Below are positions 6,696-14,040 of a stretch of DNA of 19,561 bases, in pieces (the stretch's first letter is position 1; each line of letters begins with the position of its first letter). Under the pieces are notes generated by a model. The model had not been told where the DNA came from. It saw nothing but the letters and a program-made list of their open reading frames with translations, and did not search any database. Source of the stretch: Myxococcales bacterium (GTDB lineage: Bacteria > Myxococcota > Myxococcia > Myxococcales > Myxococcaceae); assembly GCA_003153055.1 (NCBI GenBank), contig PMBV01000056.1:1-19561 (forward strand), written 5' to 3'. Made by a program: the position numbers and the translations under genes.

Positions 6696-7532
6696 ATGGC
6701 ACGTGGTGCACTTGGGCCGCTCCTCCTCACCGCGGTGGCCGTCGTCGCGGGCGGGTGCATTCTCGATTACGACAGCCTGACCCGCGGAGCTGGTGACGCG
6801 GGTGTGCAGGGCCCCGGAGATGGAGACGCGGGTCGGTTCATTCCGTCGCCGTGTGTTCACATCACCGCGGCAACTGGCAGCTTCTGCATCGAGGCCACCG
6901 AGGTGAGCCGTCGGCAGTATGCCGCGTTCCTCGCCGGGAGCGACGGCGGCGCCGGTCAGACCTCCGCCTGTGGCTGGAAGACGTCCCACGTCCCCGACGC
7001 TGGCCCTGGGAGCTGGCCGCCCAACGACGCTCAACTCACGCTGCCCGTCGTGGGGGTCGACTGGTGCGACGCGCATGCCTACTGCGCTTGGCTTGGCCGC
7101 CACCTGTGCGGCGCCATTGGAGGTGGCGCGCTCCCCTTCGGGCTGGTCGACGAACCTGGCTCCGATGCCTGGTTCGTGGCCTGCACCCACGACGGGTTGA
7201 CCCCGTATCCCTACGGGCCGAGCTTCGACGAGACGAAGTGCATCGACTCCAGCGGGAGCTCCAGTCGTGTCGAGCCGGGCCCGGTCGGTACCTCGACGTG
7301 CGTCGGAGGCTATGCGGGCATCTATGACCTGAGTGGCAACGTCAGGGAATGGATCGACGCCTGCGACGGCACCAGCCAGCAGACCGATGGGTGTTACCAC
7401 CGGGGTGGTTGGTACGAGCTGGGCCCCGCCAGCGCTCGCACGCTCATGTGTCAGTCGACGGGAGCGAATTTGGGCACCGAGTACCGAGGGTGGCGCGACG
7501 AGACCCTCGGCTTCCGCTGCTGCGGCGAGTGA
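6696..7532 (+). CDS. SUMF1/FGE-sulfatase-fold lipoprotein
   Basis: This 278-residue protein starts with a lipoprotein signal ending VAGGC (Cys21), then a Gly/Asp/Ala-rich linker. Residues of about 50-278 form a formylglycine-generating-enzyme-like domain: IEATEVSRRQYAAFL, LPVVGVDWCDAHAYCAWLGR, YDLSGNVREW, HRGGWYE and the closing LGFRCC are family hallmarks. The paired cysteines of true FGE (the CHxxxCYRYR segment after RGGS) are absent, so copper-dependent oxidation of sulfatase cysteines is unlikely. Many bacterial members use the fold for binding or for other chemistry. ATG 6696 is chosen because it begins the signal peptide; GGAG lies 11 bases upstream. It is divergent from another lipoprotein gene and 91 bp ahead of the hybrid kinase. 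Confidence 0.85.
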   Translation: MARGALGPLLLTAVAVVAGGCILDYDSLTRGAGDAGVQGPGDGDAGRFIPSPCVHITAATGSFCIEATEVSRRQYAAFLAGSDGGAGQTSACGWKTSHVPDAGPGSWPPNDAQLTLPVVGVDWCDAHAYCAWLGRHLCGAIGGGALPFGLVDEPGSDAWFVACTHDGLTPYPYGPSFDETKCIDSSGSSSRVEPGPVGTSTCVGGYAGIYDLSGNVREWIDACDGTSQQTDGCYHRGGWYELGPASARTLMCQSTGANLGTEYRGWRDETLGFRCCGE

Positions 7533-7610
7533 AAGCCAAGGCCGCGGCGCAACGGGTCATTCGGGAGGCCAGCCGACCACCCAAGCACTCCTGCGAAGTC
7601 GATTTCACAG

Positions 7611-7616
7611 TAGCCT
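7611..7616 (+). promoter_or_regulatory. Possible -10 element for a leaderless histidine-kinase transcript
   Basis: TAGCCT fits the minimal TA-N3-T pattern of a -10 box and ends seven bases before the ATG at 7624, so transcription would begin at or next to the start codon. No Shine-Dalgarno precedes this ATG, which fits leaderless initiation. No convincing -35 box is visible, so the call is weak. Confidence 0.25.
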
Positions 7617-7623
7617 CCGGCCG

Positions 7624-10617
7624 ATGAGGGTGTCCGACGAATCTCAGGGCGCGCCACTTCCGAGCTCACCCGGGCGCCCTCGGATGGCGACCCGGGCCGC
7701 CGGCATCGCAGCGGGCGCCTTCGCCCTCTTCCTCGGTGTCCTGGCGCCGTCGTCGGTCTTCTACTTTCGCTGGCTCCAGGAGGAGACCATCGGCCAGGAG
7801 CAGCTGGCGGTGGCCACCGCGGTCGCCGCTGCGCTGGAGGCCCGGCTCGATCAGGTCCGCCAGGTGCTCCTCGCGGTCGCTTCGGGGCTCGGACCCGAGC
7901 TCCTGGACAATCCCGTCGCCGCCACCGCCTTCCTCGACTCCCGCCTCGCCCTGTTCGCGGTGTGCGACAGCGGCGCGTACCTCGTCGACAGGCGCGGCCA
8001 GATGCTCGCCTCGTCTCACGTCGGCGCCGAGTCGGCCAAGGTCGACCGGGTGGTGGGCGACGCGCTCGAGCCGTGGATACGAGCACCGGCCCCCGGTGTC
8101 ACCCTCGCGGAGCACCCGGTCATCACGGTGGGTGTCCCCATTCGCCGCGGTGACATAATCGTCGGCCAACTCGTCGGGCGCGTCGACCTGGTCGAGGGGC
8201 GTTTCCTCTCCGACTTCTCGGCGATGCGAATCGGCAAGACCGGCTATCTCTCGCTCACCACCACTGAGCGGGTCGTCCTGATGCACCGCGAGCCGGCGCG
8301 ACGATTCTGGCAAGGATCGGTCGGCTCCAACCTGGCGGTGGGGCGAGGCCTGGAGGGCTACGAGGGGTGGCTCCGCACCCGCACCTCCCTGGGCGTCGAG
8401 ATGATCGCCGCCGTGAAGCCGCTCCCCAGCACCGGCTGGGTCCTGGTGGCGAACTACCCGCTGAGCGAGGCCCATGGCCCCTACAATCGCTCGCTCGCCT
8501 GGTTCGGCGCCGGCGCGGTCCTCGGCATCTTCGCCCTTCTCGTCTGGGTGTGGCGCTCGATGCAAGGGCTCGCCGCCCCGCTCGTCGAGATGGCTCGTCA
8601 GGTCGAGGCGCTCACCAAGGGCGGCTCATCGGTCGCGCCCGTGGTGGTTCACTCGGACGACGAGGTGGGTACGCTCGCCACCGCCTTCAACCACCTCGCC
8701 CAGGAGCTCAGCCAGAGCCGTGCCGAGCAGAGCCGCACCGAGGCGGCGCTCCGACAGAGCGAGGAGCGCTTCCGCCTCGCGTTCAAGACCTCGCCCGAGC
8801 CGATGCTGCTCCAGCGTGCCGACGACAGCGTCCTGGTGGCGGTGAACGACGGCTTCCTCCAGCTCCACGGGCTCACCGAGGCTGAGGTCCTGGGGAAGAC
8901 CCTCCTCGACTTGGGGCTTCTCGCGGTTCCAGAAGAGCGCGCGCGGGTCGCTACTCCGGCCAGCCGAACCGAGGTGATCCGCGGCCGCGACGTCCACGTG
9001 CACGCCGCCGATGGCCGGATCCACGTGTTGTCGCTCTCGTCGAGCATCGTCACGATCGATGGCGTTCGGCACACGCTCGTTCTCGGCCGCGACGTCACCG
9101 AGGAGCGGCAGCTCGCCGCTGAGCGCGAACGCCTCGCGATGGAGCTGCGCCAGAGCGAGGAGCGCTACCTCGCCGCGATCCGCAGCCTCCCCGTCGTGCA
9201 GTGGGTGGTGAACGAGGAGGGGGTCTTCATACACTCCGAGGGGCAGGGCCTCGCGGCGCTGGGGCTCAAGGCCGGAGAGGTCGTCGGTCGGTCGATTACC
9301 GAGGTCTACGCGGCCAGTCCGGGGCTCCTCGGAGCCTACGAGCGCGCGCGCGCCGGCGAGAGCTTCGTCACCGTCGACGAGTTCGGCCAGACCGCCTTCG
9401 AGAGTCACTGGGCACCCGTCCGCGACCCCAGCGGGCGCATCGTCGGCGTCACCGGCATCGCCCAGGACATTACCGCCCGTCGCCAGGCCGAGGCCCGTTT
9501 GGTGCAAGCGCAGAAGATGGAGGCGGTGGGCCGGCTGGCCAGCGGCATCGCTCACGACTTCAACAACCTCCTGGCGGTCATCCTCGGCGGCTGCTCGTAC
9601 CTCGTCTCCGAGCCGGGAGTCCCGCCGAGCTCCCTCGAGGTGCTCTCGGAGATCCGCGCGGCCGGTGACCGGGCGGCGCGCCTGGTGAAGCAGCTCCTCA
9701 CCTTTGGCCGGAAGGGCGTGGCCCGGCCGGTTCGCTGTACCCTCACAGAAGTCGTGGGCGGGCTCGAGACGCTGATTCGGCGGGCCATCGGCGAGAACAT
9801 CGAGGTGGTGGTCCACGCCAGTGACGACCCCTGGTCCGTGCAGCTCGACCCCGATCAGATCGATCAAGTCCTCATGAACCTCGCGGTCAACGCCAGGGAC
9901 GCGATGCCCAACGGCGGCCGCCTCACCATCGAGACCTCGAACGTGGAGCGCTCCACCTCGAGCGAGGGAGAGCCGCCTCCCGGGCGATGGGCCTGCCTCG
10001 CCGTCTCCGACAACGGCCTTGGCATGCCCGTCGAGGTGCAGGCCCGCATGTTCGACCCCTTCTTCACCACCAAGGAGGTGGGGCGGGGCACCGGGCTCGG
10101 TCTGTCGACGGTGTTGGGCGCCGTCCAGCAGGCGAACGGGCGCATCACGGTCGACTCCCGGCCCGGCGGAGGCACCAGCTTCCGCCTCTATTTCCCGGTC
10201 GCCGACGCGTCGGCCTCCACCGAGAAGGAAGACGCGGTGAAGGCCCCAGCGGTGCCTCGCAGGCTCACCGTGCTCGCGGTGGAGGACGACCCGGCCGTGC
10301 GCCGGAGCACCGTGCGGATGCTGGTGGGCTGCGGCTTCGAGGCCAAGGAGGCGTCGACCGCGGAGGAGGGCCTCGAGCTCATCGAGCGCGGCGGCGTCGA
10401 TCTGCTCCTCACCGATGTGGTGATGCCCGGCATGTCGGGCCCAGACTTGGTGTGCCGCCTCAGGGCGCTGGGGAGCGAGCTGCCGGTCGTCTTCGCCTCG
10501 GGGTACATGGAAGGCGGGCTCCACGCTGTCCCCGACGGAGCGGTGGTGCTGACGAAGCCGTACGCCGCCCCCGAGCTGACCGAGGCGGTGGCTCGGGCGC
10601 TGAGCGCGAAGAGGTAA
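7624..10617 (+). CDS. Membrane-bound hybrid sensor histidine kinase
   Basis: This 997-residue protein has, in order: TM1 (about 26-49), a periplasmic sensor of double-Cache type (50-286), TM2 (290-312), HAMP (312-365), PAS1 (from 380), PAS2 (from 512), HisKA with phospho-acceptor His644 in GIAHDFNNLL, HATPase with the N-box NLAVNARDAM, G1 DNGLGMP (from 796), F-box FDPFFTTKE and G2 GRGTGLGLS, and a C-terminal REC domain (880-997). REC has the acidic pair VEDD, Asp931 in LLLTDVVMPGMSG, and KPY. All residues needed for kinase and receiver phosphorylation are present. The ATG at 7624 lacks a ribosome site; another ATG lies 20 codons in. There is no DNA-binding output domain and no adjacent partner, so its target is unknown. 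Its stop is immediately adjacent to that of the convergent ThDP enzyme gene. Confidence 0.93.
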   Translation: MRVSDESQGAPLPSSPGRPRMATRAAGIAAGAFALFLGVLAPSSVFYFRWLQEETIGQEQLAVATAVAAALEARLDQVRQVLLAVASGLGPELLDNPVAATAFLDSRLALFAVCDSGAYLVDRRGQMLASSHVGAESAKVDRVVGDALEPWIRAPAPGVTLAEHPVITVGVPIRRGDIIVGQLVGRVDLVEGRFLSDFSAMRIGKTGYLSLTTTERVVLMHREPARRFWQGSVGSNLAVGRGLEGYEGWLRTRTSLGVEMIAAVKPLPSTGWVLVANYPLSEAHGPYNRSLAWFGAGAVLGIFALLVWVWRSMQGLAAPLVEMARQVEALTKGGSSVAPVVVHSDDEVGTLATAFNHLAQELSQSRAEQSRTEAALRQSEERFRLAFKTSPEPMLLQRADDSVLVAVNDGFLQLHGLTEAEVLGKTLLDLGLLAVPEERARVATPASRTEVIRGRDVHVHAADGRIHVLSLSSSIVTIDGVRHTLVLGRDVTEERQLAAERERLAMELRQSEERYLAAIRSLPVVQWVVNEEGVFIHSEGQGLAALGLKAGEVVGRSITEVYAASPGLLGAYERARAGESFVTVDEFGQTAFESHWAPVRDPSGRIVGVTGIAQDITARRQAEARLVQAQKMEAVGRLASGIAHDFNNLLAVILGGCSYLVSEPGVPPSSLEVLSEIRAAGDRAARLVKQLLTFGRKGVARPVRCTLTEVVGGLETLIRRAIGENIEVVVHASDDPWSVQLDPDQIDQVLMNLAVNARDAMPNGGRLTIETSNVERSTSSEGEPPPGRWACLAVSDNGLGMPVEVQARMFDPFFTTKEVGRGTGLGLSTVLGAVQQANGRITVDSRPGGGTSFRLYFPVADASASTEKEDAVKAPAVPRRLTVLAVEDDPAVRRSTVRMLVGCGFEAKEASTAEEGLELIERGGVDLLLTDVVMPGMSGPDLVCRLRALGSELPVVFASGYMEGGLHAVPDGAVVLTKPYAAPELTEAVARALSAKR

Positions 10618-12372
10618 TCAAATCGAGATGGAGCCCTCGCGGAAATCCGTCTTGGCCAGGTGCACGTTGATGCACACCGGCCGCCCGGCCTTGGACAACG
10701 CCTTGGCCTCATCGAGCACCTCGTCGACCTTCGCCGGGTCGGTGAGGAGCAGGCCCTTGCCGCCGTAGCCTTCCGCGACCGTATGGTAGGCCGTGCGGAG
10801 CAGCGTGGTGCCGACGTCAGAGCCGAGAATCGTCGTTTGATCCCTCGCGATCTGCGCCCAGCTCGCGTCGGTGCCGATCACCGCGATGGGGGCCATGCCG
10901 TGGCGCGCGAAGGTGTCGAACTCCGAGAGGCTGTAGGCGCTCGAGCCGTCACCGTAGAGGATCCACACCTCGGCCTTGGGGCGCACGGCCGCCGCGCCCA
11001 CCGCGAAGCCACCTCCCACGCCCAGCGTGCCAAACACCCCCGGGTCGAGCCACGACAACGGCTTCCTCGGGCGAACGATGTAGGCCGCGGTGGCGACGAA
11101 GTCTCCGCCGTCCACCACCAGCACCGAGTCCTCCGCCAGCTTCTCTTCGAGCCTCAAAAAGAAGTGCACCGGGTCGACCAGCTCGCCCGTGGGCCGGGCC
11201 TTGGCGGCGATCTCCGAGTCTCGCTCGTGCTCCCGCGTGACGCACAGTTCGAGCCACTGGGCCCACTTCGGGTTGGGCAGGTGCACCTTCTTGCCGAGCT
11301 CAACCAGAAAATCTCCGGCGTTCATCTCGAGGCTGATGGTGGGCGTGCGGTTCTTGCTGAGCTCGATGGGCGAGAGGTTGGCGGCGATGACCTTCGCCTT
11401 CTTCGAGATGCCCAGGCCGTACTTCAGCCGGAAGTCGAAGGGAAAGCCGCACACCACCACCACGTCGGCCTCTTTGAGCGCCTTGCCACGTGCGTGACGG
11501 AACTGGAGCGGGCTGGCTCGACCCAACAGCCCTCGCGACATGCCTCCCAGCCAGACGGGCACGCCGATGGACTCCACGGCCTTCGCGATGGGGGCGGCGT
11601 CTCTGCAGTTCACCATCGTCTGGCTGCCGATGACGAGGGCGGGGCGCTCGGCGGTACGGAGCAGCTCCACTGCCTGGTCGATGCGCCGCTCGAGGTCATG
11701 GCTGGGCGCGGGCATCACCTTGGCCACCGCGCCCGCCACGTCGAGGTGCGGCGCGTGGAACTGCCGGTAGAGGTGGCCCTTGAGGTAGAGCCCCAGCGCC
11801 TTCTCGCCCAGGGTGCGGCCCTTCTCGACGCCGCTCTCCTTGAGGTACCACTCCTTGACGATGGCCTCGGGGTACAGCACGTCGACCGGCACCTCGACGA
11901 AGACCGGCCCCGGCACGCCCCCCGTCGCCTCGCGCAACGCTCGCTCCACCGTTGGGCCGAGCTGGCTCACCGTGCGGCACTGCACGGCCCACTTCACCGC
12001 CGAGCGAATGAGGGCCATTTGGTCGATGTCCTGCAGGGCGCCGCGGCCCTTCAGCACCGTGGCGGTCGCCCCGCCGAACAACACCACCGGTGACTGGGCG
12101 AGCTGGGCATTCTTCAGCGCGGTGAGGGCGTTGGTGACGCCCGGCCCAGCCGTCACGGCCGCCACTCCCGGCAACCCCGTCATTCGGGCCCACGCGTCGG
12201 CGGCGAACACGGCGTTCTTCTCGTCGCGGCAATCGATGACGCGGAGCCCGGCGTCCTTCGCGCCGACGAGAATGGGAGAGATGTGCCCTCCGCAGAGGGT
12301 GAACAGGGTGTCGATTTTCCAGCGCGCGAGGACCGAGGCGATGCGATCGCCCCCGTGGCGGTTGAGGCTCAT
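10618..12372 (-). CDS. ThDP-dependent enzyme, ILVBL/HACL2-like 2-hydroxyacyl-CoA lyase
   Basis: This 584-residue protein has the three-domain layout of the acetolactate synthase / 2-hydroxyacyl-CoA lyase superfamily. The catalytic Glu is Glu51 in [20 protein letters not shown] and the GGHISP loop lie nearby. The ThDP/metal motif starts GDG (474-476) and ends GTDASW with Asp502; the usual first Asn is Thr501. Segments such as [48 protein letters not shown] and the ending [10 protein letters not shown] closely resemble animal ILVBL (HACL2) as I remember it, without that protein's N-terminal membrane anchor. HACL2 cleaves 2-hydroxy long-chain acyl-CoA to an aldehyde one carbon shorter plus formyl-CoA; that reaction is inferred here, and another thiamine lyase or synthase activity remains possible. 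It lies 45 bp downstream of the phosphorylase gene. Confidence 0.88.
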   Translation of the reverse strand: MSLNRHGGDRIASVLARWKIDTLFTLCGGHISPILVGAKDAGLRVIDCRDEKNAVFAADAWARMTGLPGVAAVTAGPGVTNALTALKNAQLAQSPVVLFGGATATVLKGRGALQDIDQMALIRSAVKWAVQCRTVSQLGPTVERALREATGGVPGPVFVEVPVDVLYPEAIVKEWYLKESGVEKGRTLGEKALGLYLKGHLYRQFHAPHLDVAGAVAKVMPAPSHDLERRIDQAVELLRTAERPALVIGSQTMVNCRDAAPIAKAVESIGVPVWLGGMSRGLLGRASPLQFRHARGKALKEADVVVVCGFPFDFRLKYGLGISKKAKVIAANLSPIELSKNRTPTISLEMNAGDFLVELGKKVHLPNPKWAQWLELCVTREHERDSEIAAKARPTGELVDPVHFFLRLEEKLAEDSVLVVDGGDFVATAAYIVRPRKPLSWLDPGVFGTLGVGGGFAVGAAAVRPKAEVWILYGDGSSAYSLSEFDTFARHGMAPIAVIGTDASWAQIARDQTTILGSDVGTTLLRTAYHTVAEGYGGKGLLLTDPAKVDEVLDEAKALSKAGRPVCINVHLAKTDFREGSISI

Positions 12373-12417
12373 GTCACGGACATAGAGAGGAATGCGGGCG
12401 TCGTCACGCGCTTCTCA

Positions 12418-13257
12418 TCACACGAGACGAGCGGCCCCATCGAGGAACCGCCCCAAGAGGCCCGAGAAGGTCGGTTTCGCCAGCTCGGCCGCCTTTCCCA
12501 CCTCGTCGTGCGAGAGCTTCTTCTGGCTGATGCCCGCCGCCAGGTTGGTGATGCAGCTGATGCCCGTCACCTTGAGGCCCATGTGCGCGGCCACGATGAC
12601 TTCCGGCACCGTGCTCATGCCCACCGCGTCGGCTCCCAGAGTGCGGAGCATTCGAATCTCAGCTGGGGTCTCGTAGCTGGGCCCCGAGAGGCAGGCGTAG
12701 ACGCCCCGGCGCAGCGCGTACGACTCGGCGAAGGCCGCCGACTCCAAGACGCGGAGGAACTCCGGGTCATAGGCGTGGGACATGTCGGGGAAGCGCGGCC
12801 CCAGCGAGGCGTCGTTGGGCCCCACCAAAGGGTTGAAGCCCGAGAGGTTGAGGTGGTCGACGATGGTCATCAGGTCACCCACCCGGAATGAGGGGTTGAT
12901 GCCGCCGGCCGCGTTGGTGACGGTGAGGTGCTTGATACCCAGGCGCCCGAGGACTCGCGTGGGGAAGCCGACCTCCCACGGGGCGAAGCCCTCGTAGAAA
13001 TGAACCCGACCCTGCATGGCCACCACCGGCACGTGCCCTCGGAACCCGAGGACCAATCGCCCCGCGTGACCCTCGACGGTGGACCGAGGGAAGCCCGGGA
13101 GCTCGCCGTAGTCGATGGGCACCGCCCGCTCGAGGCTGTCGGCGAAGGCCCCCAGCCCGCTCCCCAGAATCACTCCCAGCTTGGGCGTGAAGCCCGGGAC
13201 TCTGGTACGGAGGACAGCCGCGCAGGCATCGAGCCGAGCCAGCAGGTCGGTTTGCAT
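12418..13257 (-). CDS. punA: Purine-nucleoside phosphorylase (trimeric, PNP family 2)
   Basis: This enzyme reversibly cleaves inosine and guanosine (and deoxy forms) with phosphate to free base and (deoxy)ribose-1-phosphate, in cytosolic purine salvage. The 279 residues match the trimeric PNP family at all key sites: phosphate-binding Ser33 (LGSGLG), His64, Arg84 and His86 in MQGRVHFYEG, Tyr88, Asn115/Ala116 in TNAAGG, Glu196 in GPSYETPAE, Met214 in GMSTVPEVIVA and Asn238 in CITN. The Glu and Asn indicate 6-oxopurine specificity. Positions from Ser33 to Asn115 coincide with human PNP numbering, favouring ATG 13257 over a GTG three codons upstream. A weak -10-like TATGGT on the minus strand sits just upstream. 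Probably co-transcribed with the ILVBL-like gene. Confidence 0.95.
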   Translation of the reverse strand: MQTDLLARLDACAAVLRTRVPGFTPKLGVILGSGLGAFADSLERAVPIDYGELPGFPRSTVEGHAGRLVLGFRGHVPVVAMQGRVHFYEGFAPWEVGFPTRVLGRLGIKHLTVTNAAGGINPSFRVGDLMTIVDHLNLSGFNPLVGPNDASLGPRFPDMSHAYDPEFLRVLESAAFAESYALRRGVYACLSGPSYETPAEIRMLRTLGADAVGMSTVPEVIVAAHMGLKVTGISCITNLAAGISQKKLSHDEVGKAAELAKPTFSGLLGRFLDGAARLV

Positions 13258-13266
13258 GGAGGGCAC

Positions 13267-13272
13267 ACCATA
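13267..13272 (-). promoter_or_regulatory. Possible -10 element of the phosphorylase gene
   Basis: On the minus strand this reads TATGGT, nine bases before ATG 13257, with no Shine-Dalgarno in between. It would place transcription start very close to the ATG. The only -35-like TTGCCT lies 20 bases upstream, too far for a standard spacer, so this is tentative. Confidence 0.25.
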
Positions 13273-13371
13273 ACCAAAGTCGGCCTCGACTCAGGCAAAA
13301 TGACATCGGCTGATTGAAGGGTCTTCGTCGCTGGCCGTCTCGTACGTCGCAGCACTCCTGCTGGAGAAACC

Positions 13372-14040
13372 GTGACGAATGACTTTTCCTCGAAGCGAGG
13401 CCAGCCCATGTACCGCGACTTCGTTGGGTCGCTGCTGTCGTCGTACCGCCGGGCCCTCGGCTCCGCGCTCCCGGTCCGCCCACCGGCGGCGAGGCACTGG
13501 GTGGACCCATCGCGCCTCACCTGGCTCGGTCTCTTGGAGGATGGGGCCGGCTTTCAGCTCGCGTTCTCCCTCGGCCGCTTGAGGGTGCCGCCGGTGGGCG
13601 TTGGGCTCCACACCTTGGGCGTCTTTCGCCTGGTCGACGCCGTCTTTCCCGGGGTCGACGCGGCAGGCCTGAGCGCTTCGCTGGGGAGCCTCGTGCCCCC
13701 CGAGGTCGGCGCGGCGCGGGCGTTTCTCTCGAGGGCTGTGGCCCGGCTGGCACTGGCCGAGGTCGCCCTGGAGCTCGCCAAGGACCCGCGAGCGCTCCCG
13801 TTGCCGACGGCCGAGGGCTTCGAGGTCGCGGTGCCGGCGAAGGCCGAGGCGCTCGAGGTGGCCGCGCTGACGCCCCGGGTCCCCGAGGCGGGCGCGGAGA
13901 GAGTGGCCGCCGGTCTCGCGTTGCTGGAGCCGTCACTCGCCCGCCGCCTGGAGTGCCTCTTCGCCGCCCCCGAAGCGGTGCTCCTCGCGGCGGTGTCCGA
14001 GGCCCCGGGGGGCCAAGCGTGCTACGAGGCTCGGTCATGA
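13372..14040 (+). CDS. Unrecognised 222-residue protein coupled to the NtrC-type regulator
   Basis: I do not recognise this family. The protein is 222 residues, Ala/Leu/Val/Glu-rich, with no signal peptide, transmembrane helix, cysteine cluster or nucleotide-binding motif visible. The N-terminal half contains aromatic-containing segments (MYRDFVGSLLSSYRRAL, DPSRLTWLGLLEDGAGFQLAFSLGRL); the C-terminal half is mostly Ala/Glu/Leu helix. Codon third positions are G/C-rich as in its neighbours, supporting a real gene. The GTG start has GGAG five bases upstream (13363-13366); ATG 13408, twelve codons in, is an alternative. Its stop overlaps the start of the regulator gene in ATGA, which implies translational coupling and a shared role, perhaps as a partner or sensor of the regulator. 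That role is inference. Confidence 0.7.
   Translation: MTNDFSSKRGQPMYRDFVGSLLSSYRRALGSALPVRPPAARHWVDPSRLTWLGLLEDGAGFQLAFSLGRLRVPPVGVGLHTLGVFRLVDAVFPGVDAAGLSASLGSLVPPEVGAARAFLSRAVARLALAEVALELAKDPRALPLPTAEGFEVAVPAKAEALEVAALTPRVPEAGAERVAAGLALLEPSLARRLECLFAAPEAVLLAAVSEAPGGQACYEARS

Noticed and set aside
7333..7623. 97-codon N-terminal extension of the hybrid kinase from ATG 7333
   Set aside because: It would overlap most of the end of the SUMF1-like gene in another frame and encodes Ala/Ser/Gly-rich sequence with no domain; ATG 7624 precedes the first transmembrane helix.
8626..10524. 632-codon open frame on the minus strand opposite the hybrid kinase
   Set aside because: It mirrors the third-position GC bias of a clearly real kinase gene, and its translation is low-complexity and rich in Arg/His/Gly/Glu with no recognisable domain.
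10660..12093. 477-codon open frame on the plus strand opposite the ThDP enzyme
   Set aside because: Antisense shadow of a well-conserved enzyme; the translation shows only Arg/His/Leu/Val-rich low complexity.
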